The translations under genes were made by a program, and so were the position numbers. Positions 25,394-37,300 of a DNA stretch of 64,000 bases are shown here, one piece after another (position 1 is the first letter of the stretch; the number at the start of each line of letters is the position of its first letter). The stretch is taken from positions 908,550-972,549 of the forward strand of contig CH002949.1 in the NCBI GenBank assembly GCA_000149265.1, read 5' to 3'. This stretch comes from Ciona savignyi (lineage: Eukaryota; Chordata; Ascidiacea; Phlebobranchia; Cionidae). The notes beneath the pieces are model-generated. The model made no database searches. It worked only from the letters and a program-made list of their open reading frames with translations, and was not told the origin of the DNA.

Positions 25394-28300
25394 ATGCGAA
25401 AAAAAGTGTGCGGTAAAAGTGCGCGGTAGTTAATTAAAAAATGGAACAGGAAAAGACGGCAAAACGAACAGTCGATAAAACACGTCATTAAAAAAGGATA
25501 AATTTAATAAATATAGCGGACGCGGCCGCCAAACCTAAACGAAAGTATTGGATCTGTTTAATTATGGATCCCATTTGGAAAAATGGGACACATATTGTTT
25601 TTGTCTGTTTTTTTTTTTCTTTTTTTTTTTTGTTTTTTTTCTTTTTTTTTTTTCGTCAAACGCTTGACAGGCATGGCTTGTGGCAACGACATCTACCAGA
25701 AGGGTAATGGAATCGCAATAAAACTTTGTCGTGTGTTAGATCACATGGTCTAGATGTGCACGGATCAAAATTTTGCGGAATATACTGAGGGGAATTCCCC
25801 TGGGAGGTGAAAAACCAAAACGGTATCTTTTTTTAAAAAAAATAGCTTTCTTGGGCATAGCGCTTGAACGGCTAATCCAATTTCATTTAAATTTGGCAAA
25901 CTGTAAGTGCATTAGCCACTGATATACCATTTACAAGAATTAAAAAAATTACCCAGGGAAATACCCTAAAAATAAAATTTTGTTTTCAAATAATGATTGT
26001 GGCAGGCATTGGTTGTGGCACCGACATCTACCAGAAGGAGTAATGGAATTGCAATAAAACTTTGTCATTTGTTAGACAACATGGTCTAGATATGCAGAAA
26101 CCAATATTATTGGTAATATACTCAAGGGAATTCCCCTGGTAGGTGAAAAAACAAAACGGTATTTTTTTCAAAAAAAGAGCGTTTTTTAGCAGAGCGCTTA
26201 AACGGCTACTCCAATTTCATTTAAATTTGGTAAACTGTAAGTGCATTAGCCAATGATATAACACTTAAAAGAANNNNNNNNNNNNNNNNNNNNNNNNNNN
26301 NNNNNNNNNNNNNNNNNNNNNNNNNNNNNNNNNNNNNNNNNNNNNNNNNNNNNNNNNNNNNNNNNNNNNNNNNTTTTCAAATCATGATTGTGACAGGTAT
26401 GGGTTGTGGCACCGACATTCTACCAGAAGGAGTAATGGAATTACAATGAAACTTTGTCATTTGTTAGAAAACATGGTCTAGATATGCAGAAACCAAAATT
26501 TTGGGGTAATATACCCAGGGGATTTCCCCTGGGAGGTAAAAAAACAAATCGGAGATTTTTTTAAATTAGGTTTTTGGAGCATAGCGCTTATACGGCCAAA
26601 ATGTTAGTTCCCTATCCGCCTTATTGAGCAAAAAGAAAAAGGGAACATAGGGAAATACCCTAAAAATTATGATTTGTTTTAAACCATGATTGTAACAGGC
26701 ATGCTATATCGCTTCGAAATCTCCAACAAGGAGTCGCCAAAGCGGATTAAAACTGATTGTTAGATTATTTAACAAACATCTAACTTAGATAACATAACTT
26801 AAATATGTTAAGCAGAAATTTATGTACTAAACCCAGGGGAATTCTCCGAAATAATGAAAAACTCAATCGGGCTGTTTCGGGAATTTACCTTCCCTTTACC
26901 AAAGCGCTTGACAAGAGGCTTAAATTTAAAACATTTGTGGTAAAATGTTCGTAAATCGAACACGTTTTTCTTTTTTTAACTACACATGGAAAAGAAGTTT
27001 GGTTTAATAACTATGGGACCCATGCGTTTATGCTTGCAGAAACAAAACTATGACAGTCCGGTTAAAAATTTCAGGAATATTACATAACATGGATCTGACG
27101 TGCACATATCTGACAATAACATATATTGTGTAATTAACATTAATAACAAGATCGGGACCCATGCGTTTATGCTTGCAGAAACAAACTACTAACCCGGTGT
27201 ATAAAATACAAATTGTGGTTAGGGACCCTGCTCGCATATATATATCATACAAAATGTGTTTTACAAAATAATAGTGGTTTTAAAACACGTGGTTGACACT
27301 CTCTAGTTGAAATTGTGTTTACTGGGCACTGTTTTTCTCATAAATTCCATCATCTCTTTTGTTTAACGAGCCAAGTTTCGACCCCATAATGGGTTCGTCA
27401 CTAAAACTATTTATTATATAAAGCTATATTGTGAGTCGGTTGCGTTAACCATTCGGCCACTGGACCATTCCTAATTCCTCTCTCTCAGTGTGACGCCGGC
27501 CCACCAGAAGCGAGTAGCTACGTCATACGGTTTTGGTTCCCGGTTCACGCCTGCCACGCCCACCAGACGCCCCCACACAACCACCGCAGCACCAGAGAAG
27601 GAATACAAATCACTTTTGCTTCCCGTTCCCTTCGTATCGTCACACCGACTCGCCACACCTCAACTACAGCCTTCCAAACCGGCAGTCACGCCGGATTCAA
27701 TGCGAGTGGACTTGGTTAGTCCGTGGCGTTCTAATCTGCGAAGCTTAACACCGTATCTTCAACGTGCCAAAGCAGGTAAGCCTTGTTTTCCTTATTTTAA
27801 TGCTTTGTAAGTCAGAACAAAAATTTACCTGGAAGAAATCTCTTCGACAGTACAAAATATTTTTTTTGTTCAAGCAAATTCGATGTATCTTCTGTGATAT
27901 TGATTTAACCCTTTAGAAACGAGATTCTTTTTGCGCAATTTGTGCGTTTTGACCATGTATGCTTTGTAGTGCTCTAGCGCCTCGCGTGTTATAATTAGGG
28001 CAAAATGTTCAACACTAGAGTTGTTCCCAATAAAATTTCTAAAATTTTTATTTTAAACAACAAATATAAAATGTGAGAAAAATACTGTGATTTCCCTCCT
28101 TCAGTACACCCGCTGTTTTGTGGTTAAATATTGTGTTTATATACGTTGTATTCTTGTATTGGAGGTACTTGGTAGTAAATGAAATTTTTATATAGCACGA
28201 AATGCACGCAAATGTTACATACCAAAGTAAATGATTATTACATACATGCGGGCATAAATACAGTTGATTACACGGCACAAAATAACTGTCTGGAAACCTG

Positions 28301-31300
28301 CACGTATTACTGCAGGGAATTAACGCTTTTCCACAACATATACGTTGCTAGATATGCAGTGCAAGTTTGGTTGGTTGCAGCAATGCCGGCATAATTCGTC
28401 AATATGTACAACGGTTTCTTGCTAAACCAGATCGTATTCGAGTTTGTATTTTTTCTAAATAATGCTTGAGCGGGAAAACTTTTTACGAGAGCTGTCGTTA
28501 CAATTTCACGATATAAATTAAAGGATTTGTACATGCCAAATAAGCCACTGCGCAGCATATAAAGAGACATACCACGTTGTCGTATTATTCTGGTTGCTGT
28601 GAAGGACGTTTTTATATTTTACCTGGTCTTGTTACGAACCAGTTCAGTCCTCATGTTGTTTACGGACAAGATACTTCAGAAACACTGCTCCTTGCCAGTG
28701 ATGTTAATACGATCGTGTATAAAATGCAGTAGATCTTCGGTTTTAACTAGTAACATGGTACATGGTGTGTAACAGCTCCGACAACTTGACTGTAGGCGGG
28801 GCACGATTATGATCTTAGGATAGGATATTAATGTTTATCTCCGTTAATAAGAAATCCAAGGGGTTAACACACGGGCAATTGTCAGACCAAAGCTATTGCA
28901 GTGTGTTTTGCATGATTCACACGTTCCTTTAATTTGGTAGAACCCATTATCCGCTGGGTTCAGGCAATGTCCGTTAAGCGCCTTGCCCAAAGACACAACC
29001 TACTAGCTAGCGACCAGTTTCGTATACCTGCAACCATTCAACTGAAAGGCGACGCACTAACCGAGCAGACTAATCTGTCGGACAAATATTGTTTATAAAG
29101 TCTGTATTGTTACTTGTTAGCCCCAGTTACACAAAATCCCTTAAATCAGCAGAATGTGTCCGGGAAAAATATTCGCCGCATCGGCATTTTCACTATTAAC
29201 ACCAACCCACGGTGCTTATGCAATATATTATCAAATTGTGAAGAAATCTATGTGCGTTTGCTTCGGTCCGAACGTTGAATCTCCTTTTCTCTCATCTTAC
29301 ACTTGCAAGTCTGACGAGTTGTTCAGCTAAAACTCTATCAGCCTTTTGTTTACCACTTTGGTTCAGTAAGTTCGTCTATAATTTCCAACAGAAAAATACT
29401 ACCGAGACGACGGGGTGCGATGGAACAGTCCCGAACCCGTCACCTCCATATCCACCCAAGGAAACCTGGGAGAGTCTTCCGCCGAACGAGTCAGCCGTCT
29501 CCTCAGCGCGGCTGCCGAGGTTTGTTGGTTTTACATTTCATTCGTCGTCAGATCACCTTGCGCCCACTGTCGGGTTATCAGAGCTATTGTAGTGAGTTGT
29601 ATATGATTATAGACATGTTCCTTTTTTTAATAGAACTCATTAATCCGCGCTGGGTTCAGTCGGTAAAGTGCCCTGCCCAAGGACACAACCGACTAGTTAG
29701 CGACCAGTTTCTTACCTGCAAGTTGCAACCTTTCGATTGATAAGCGACGCATTTAACCGCCAGACTAACCGGCCGGGTTAGTCTTATTCGGTCGTATCAT
29801 TGGTCATTGGTCAGCCGATAGGTTGTGGGGTTAGGACTAGCCGGTTATCCAGTCGGCTTTGTGGTCGGGAAGCATACTAAACAGACACTACTTAAACCAA
29901 TTGAATTTATGGGTTAAACAGAAACTAAAGCAACGTTTCATATACAATACACCTCAATAGCCGACTACTTTGCTATGTACACGCGGTATTTAGATTTTTT
30001 TTGTATCATATCGCCCCCCCATGCGCTTTTTATCCCCTGAAAGGGTAGGGTATAGGAATTTAGGAATGTATAATATAGAATCGCTGGGTATTACACAATA
30101 ATGTGTTTCTAATCCTGTTCTGATGTTTTAATATTTGTTTGGATTTTGTATATTATATATATGTAATATGTTACAATGTTTTATCTTGGTGCGTGATTTT
30201 GGTGCGTGCGTTGATTAATTGATGGCCTCGTAACCAACTCTTGACAATAATTACCTGTCGCCCTTATCGTTATCTTTGCCGCTAAAAACCGTTAGACTTT
30301 ATCGCCTATTTGAGTCTATATAACCGTTGTATTACGTTTGAGCACAGTTGTGTTTTTATGCTGCTTAAGTGAATACAAGCATTTAATACAAACCCTTTAG
30401 AAACGATATTCTTTTTGCGCAATTTGCGCGTTTTGACCATGTATGCATTGTAGTGCTCTAGCGCCTCGCGTGTTATAATTAGGGCAAAATGTTCAACACT
30501 AAAGTTGTTCGAAATAATATTTCCAAAATTTCCAAAAAAATTATTTTTTGATGACGTCACTATATGGGCGTCCACGTCACATTTTTTTATACATTGTTAT
30601 AGTTGATCTGTTAACAATACAGCCTAACTTATTTTTACAAAGTTACTCAGTAACATATTCCTTTAATTATATTATAATTTTGGTTTGATGACGCCATCAA
30701 AATAATATGACGTCACTAATTTCATGTACAGGTCCACCCATCCCAAAGTTTTTTTTTAATTAAAAAAAATATTGGAGAAGAAACTTAGATTCCTATCAAG
30801 CCCACATTGCTTTTTTGGCTACTTTTTCTTCAAAGTCAACCACAATTGAAGTTTTTGGAACAAATTGAGGACTATAACCGTAAAGATACTCAAAACCCCC
30901 CAAAAATGTAAATAAACCGGTAAGATTATATCAAGGACATCTTAAGAAGCGAAACTGTTTTTACTTCCATAGGGACATTAAATTAAATAAACATTTTGGG
31001 CGTAGTATTAGAAAAAAAAATTGTAAAAGTTTCCCTTGAAAATTAGACCAAAAAAGTCATAAAATTAAAAAAAAAAATTACTTAAAAATTTCAAATGCAA
31101 AAGTAACATGTTTATTGTTGCTGTTTTTAAAAAAATATACATTATATAGCTTTTCAACGAGACCAAACTTTAGCAGTTTTGACAAGAAATTTTGGAGAAT
31201 TTTCAATTTTGTCAAAAAAGCCAAATTTGGTTTTCTCGTTCTTAAAGGGATTTATACAAAACGTTGAGAGCTGCTGACTACAGGTTATCGAGAACCCCGT

Positions 31301-34300
31301 CCAAAAGCGTGATATATATATACGTTTCTTTATTTTGTTTTGTTGTAGCGTACTGCACTGTGTTCTTTGTGCGGGCGACTTTGTAATGAACTCTCTGCGA
31401 TAATACAACACACGAAAAGACGGTAACAAGAAAAAGGCATTATTAACGCTTCGCTGAACACGTCGCCACATTGTTATATTTAAATAGTAATTATCAGAAA
31501 GTCGAATACTGTTGTTTTCGAGGTGTATTTTCTTTACCAATGACATTTCTAAAATTTCATTACGGCAGCGTTTTTTTATTATCTGTGAGGTAACGTCGAT
31601 GGAGTGCAGCCCTGCTTTTTAATGCTCAAACCAGCTGTTTTTCCGAATCAAACTAATCTAATAAAAATGCTTTATAAAATTCATATCATTTCCGATTTTT
31701 AACGATTCTAAATTCTATATCGTGGGTCCCTGTATAATCACATTTGTGTGCGCTTGGAACAAGGCTTAGACTTAGTGTGAAGAAATAGTGGAGATTAATT
31801 ACCAAAATGTGGTATGTTGCTTAATATTCAATCATTCATATCTATACAGGGTATTTCAGTTTTTTCTTGGGGTAGAAAACCGAGTTCGTAGTACGCAATT
31901 GTCGTTAGCATAGTTGTATTAACTAAGTAATTTTGTTATGCATTTTTAAATTTGTTTGGGCATTTTTAAACGACCCTGTAAAAGTGTAAAATGTATGTGG
32001 TATGTGTTAGCATGGCCGCTGTGTGTAGAACTTACCACCCGACGGCGTAAAGTTTAAACAAGAGAATGCAGAAATAATTACCAAGCACTAACCCCCCCAT
32101 GTTAATGAAATTTACGGAGAATTACTTTATATTTTATTTCCTTTTCACATTACGGTATTTTAGTATAGACCGTGCTGGTAATGGGGGATGACGGTATTTG
32201 CAGATCCCCCCACATTACCATTGCACAAGCAATCTGACCAGGGATAAATAGTGATCACGACCCTTTCTAACAAAAACGTATCACGAAAGCTATTATTAAA
32301 TATGTCAATTAAGTCGGCACCTGTACCGGAAATTATGTTCCTCTATATTTACGTCAGCAAAAACGTCGTTGACGTCACTATTGATATTTTATTCGACAAA
32401 GCAGTGATTGGTGATATGTATTGTCGTCATCGGAGAATCCGGCTGTGCAACGTTCAATATGTATTTTTTCTTGAAAACACTGATGGCGGTGGTGGTTTAT
32501 ATGATATTATACCGAACGTCTATTTTCAGTGGAAAAAACGACGGCCGTTAAACACAGCTATTTGTCAAGTACGTGTTTGTTGAAGATATTGCAATGTGTA
32601 CATAGATACTTTGGTTAAGTTTTTAGTAAACCCATTAATCTACAGTTTTAAACATAGTCCGTTAAGTAAATGGAAAGTGGTTTGTTTGAAACTCCTACCA
32701 ATATCAGGCCAACGCTCTACACCAGTGCTTCTCAAATGGTGCGCCGGGGTTTATAGCTATAGGTGCGCCACACTTGCATTTCGTAAATTTACGACATAGT
32801 GTGCATAGATCATAAACTACTAAATGGTTAGTGTCTAGTTCGTTCTTTTCCACTGTAACGTTAGTTCTACATTAACTTTCGAAAAGTGGAAAATTCGGTG
32901 ATAAAATTATTTAAATAAAACTTTTAATTTTTCATATTTTTCCTAAATTGTTTAAGTATTTAGCATATTGTTTGACTCCCCATGCAAAATGCGCCCGTTC
33001 GTTTCTTAATTGGTCTCGGGTGCGCCACGAGGTCAAAAAGATCGAGAACCACTGCTCTCTCTAAACGATATGTGTTTTATTCCCGGAAAAATGAAATAAC
33101 ATTTGTGTAATTGTCATTACAGGATAATTTCAAATTAAATAGTGGTACAAGGGAACCGGTCAGTAATTCAAGTAGAAAGAAAGACGGCTTCACCCAAGAC
33201 GAGATCCACGGTAAGTCTATTTATATATGGAGCGACTGAATAAATACCACCTACTCCTTGTTGTTTATATTGGATGGAAATTATGTCGCGTTTTTAAAAG
33301 AATGGGAATATGGAACTGTGTGTTTAGCGTTAAAGGCTTGCCTGGCTGTGGTTACAAATATCATAAAAGGTCGCGCGTAGTTCACACTTTTTACTTGTTT
33401 TCGTCCTGAGTTACAATACCGAAGAACGCAATTGATTCATTTAGAATCGTTGAACTATCGGTTCAAGCGAATATATTGGCGGATAAAAACGGATGTCGTA
33501 CGAACGAATATATTGACGAAGTCCTCAATATTATTTTAATAATCTGAAAGTGCAGAGCAATATTGTACTTTCGGTGTTGAGGTTTAAGAAGTTTCAAAAT
33601 GTAAATGCAATCATTTACGAATCAGTAGTGTGAGATATTTTCGTTTTTGTACTGGTAATAAAGTAGTTTAGTTTAGTATATTTTTTTGCTCCTTCGTTAC
33701 AATAAAAAAGAATAGAACAATTATTTCAAGTTAAGGAGACAGGATAAAACGGCAAAACTACAGTAGTAAAAACACGTCAGTAAAAAGACAGATTACAAAT
33801 TGGGGGGAAAATGACGTGGAACCCTTACATTAATAAAAATAAATTTCAACAGAACAATTTAAATCAAATATAACTAAATAAAAGTATATGGTTAAATACA
33901 GCTATATAAGAAACAGGAAATGCATCCATTTACTGAATATGACAGAAGAGATAATAATTGAGTTTTAAATTAAACAGTTTCAGTAGCTTACTTTCAATAG
34001 CAGACGAATAGAACTAAAATACTTGACCTATAAGTTATAAGTCTGGCGGTTAATTGCGTCGCCTTTCAACCAAAAGGTTGCAGATTCGAAATTGGTCTCT
34101 ATCTAGTCAGTTATGTCCTTGGGCAAGACACTTAACGAACATTGCATGAACCCAGGCGGATTAATAGGTTCTAATAAATTAGAGGAATGTGAGAATCATA
34201 CACAACACACTGTAATAGCTCCGGTAACCCGATGGTGGGCGCGAGGTGATCTGACGATTGCCCGTGTGTTAACCCCCTTGGTTTTCCCATTCACGGGAAT

Positions 34301-37300
34301 AAACATGAATATCCTATCATATCCCTAGTAGCTTACTTTCAATAGCAGACGAATGGGACTATATTACTTGGCTCTTGTTTGTTCTGTGGGTTAAGCGGGT
34401 TCGTTCGCACTTTATCGAATGTTGAAATAATGCTTCAGTGCCCGATGTTTGGCGGTTTTGTTCGTTTACTTGCATTGATAAATTGATTTTGTGTGTTATT
34501 TAAGTCAAATGAGCCGGAAAACTTTTATAAAATAAATTACTACAGTTAGTGCGTCAGTCGAGTGTGTTTTTTCTAGTAAAAATATGAAAATTGTTATAAA
34601 CTAAAATACTACTTTATTGTTAATTACGAACGATTCTTGGATATAAACTCTGGCCTACTGCAATAAAAGGTTATTTGCAACCAGTGTTCGCATAACGATC
34701 GATTTGTTTCTGTCAAGCTATTTACAGTATCCCGTGCGCGTTTCAATTCGATCGCATTGGAATTGTAATTATTTGCATGATTAATGTGACATTCGATATA
34801 TCTGATATGATATTGATGTCCCAACTCGAAGTCATGTGGCCTAGAAATCCCACTTCAAAGCTGTTTGGTAATCAGGTCGCGATTTGCAGTGAAGGAGTCT
34901 TTACTCTAGCCGAGTTATGCTTAGTTTAATTCGGAAGAAACGCTTTACAGCGAAATATTTATTGAACATAATTGTATATAAACGTAAAGTCATCTTCTAG
35001 TATAATGTTAGGGCCTAACTTGTTATATAGCTGTTCTAAACCGCTATAAAATGTAGAGGGAGTGCGCGACGTTGCTTAAAATCAAATTACAAGAGCTAGT
35101 ATCAACGGATTTCTATCAGAAAATAAATTGTTTAGTGCGTAGCTTGCTTTAGTGATCTTATCCAAGAATATCAGTAAAAGCGACTTTACAATTAAGAGAA
35201 ACGTGTTTGCCGTTTTTTATTGAAAATTGCTAAAATTTAAATTTAAAAAAATATTAAAATGTGACTTTTTATCTTTATTGTTGTTTTAATTCTTCACATC
35301 ATGGATTCGAAACTTAACCCCGTAAAAAAATGATATTTTAAGGAGCGTTAGTAGGCCCTTTCAGTTAAGATTTTAAGTTATTTCGGTCTTAAATGTAAAA
35401 AGTGGGACGTTTGCAAATGCCGTATTTGTCGTTAAACTCCCCGATTTATATAAGAAATCCAACCATTGCGTTGTGCAAACTTGGTCGTTCGTTTACATTC
35501 AGCAGTTTAGGCCCGGGATAGAAGGATGATATATACGTGCCGGATAGATAACGCTCACTTAAAGGTTCCAAATATAGCCGGCAGGGCTGGCGTTTACCAT
35601 TGCCTATGTAAATTTAGTTAACTTTATAAAATATAGATTGTATCCTTGTTGTGGTATGTCATTTTTTACTATTCGTATTTAAAAAAAAAACATTTTTCAA
35701 ACCAAATTAATGCTCTTTCAATTGAAATCTAGGCACTTGTAACTTTATTTCCAAAATATTTATAATCCAATTAAGATTTCCTTGTTCCCATGTTTTATAC
35801 TTCAATGAAATTTACAGCATTTGATTGGGCTATAAAGATGTCCAATTGTTATTGAGCATCATATTTAAATACGTCGGGGGAGGTGTTTTTTCGCACAGTG
35901 GCGCCAGACCGGTATTTTTCACTGCAAGGGACGCGTCAAAAGCTGAAAATGCGGCTAAAGTTTAGTTGCCTTGGTCCATTCTTTCTTTTTCCCGTTGTCA
36001 CATGCGCTGAACGTGTCGACAAGAATAGGGGTTCGCGTTTTCTTATCTGGGAGATGCACTTAACCGCGATAGTCGCGGCGTTTTAACTCACTTGTTGTTG
36101 TGTAGGCCACTCGTCGTCGATATATTACTTACCAAGCCTAGAGCGTATGGAATGTAAGCCGCTCTGTATATTTTGTTTGTTATGCAAATCAGGGTAGAAG
36201 CTTTGATTAATTTTCCTTATATATGAAACATAAAAGTTTGTTGTAGTAAACGTATCACATATTTGGTGATTTGTTTAACCTACATCTATGAGCGATAGAT
36301 AGAACGAACACAACATTATAGAAATCAGCAAGGTTACAAAACAGTTTTTAGTACACGGTTGTGTGGCCGAATGGTTAACCGAAACATATACCGATTTACA
36401 TACAAAAAAGTCGTTTTTACCTTATTAAAAAATGGTTTTATTGACGAGCCTGTCAAGAGTTCGAAACTTAATTAAAAAAATAAATAAAAAATTGCTTAAA
36501 GGCAGTTTTGCGATGGTCGCTTGTAGTTTACAGATTTTACTTTGTTAATTTCTTATTCTTCGTTTTATTAAAATATAATAAAAATAAACAAATAAATAAA
36601 TTTCTGATTTGATAACCGTGTTGACAAAATCGAAAGTCTCGCTAAATTAAAGTTATTCATTAAAAAAAGCAATTATCTTATTAGAAAATCTCTACGCATT
36701 GTTACCCTTTAGTGTTTACATATGTGGAAAATAGTTTAATTATTGTCTTTTGTTGCAAAAAATAGATTTCGAGGCCGGTATCCTTCAGCGAAAACTACGT
36801 TCAACGCCAAGTACTGGCACCAAGCTAAGTTGGAAAATTGACAGTGCGTCTCAGACGCAGCATTCCTCGCTTTCTGTCGTTGTACCTGCATCCTACGAAG
36901 AACCACCGTCGCTGCCCAGCACCCCATTACCACCTGCGATCGTAGAACCCGCCTTGGACCAATCTGCTGAGATAATCTCGACCCCGGAACCCCCACACGT
37001 CACCGACATGGGCAGTGGGGCTGCAAAGTTGTTCCGCTGTGATTTAGCGACCAAAGACGTGACGTCAATATGTGATGACGCGTCCATGACGAAAGCAGCC
37101 GACACGGAGATACAATGTGTGGTCGAACTGTGCGATGGAAAGAAAATTCCAGCTGATATAGATTTCGGTGAGATTTGTTTTACGTAAAATTTGTTGTTTT
37201 AATTTTTTTTTTAACAAAATCATCATTATAAATTTTTAGAATTAAAAATTTGCAGATTGGGATAGGTACAAATTGGGACTAATATTACATTGGTTTGGGC

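Larger units (their letters stand above)
29779..33122. other. Large intron of the unrecognised gene
   Basis: Contains the second piggyBac-like repeat (30391), a hAT-type element (32723) and AT-rich DNA. The 130-codon minus frame at 31154-31546 and the 110-codon plus frame at 32251-32583 match no family and lack splice support. Confidence 0.5.

Noticed and set aside
31154-31546. 130-codon minus-strand frame
   Set aside because: No domain or splice signals, composition like the surrounding AT-rich intron.
32251-32583. 110-codon plus-strand frame in an intron
   Set aside because: No acceptor/donor pair in frame and no recognisable family.
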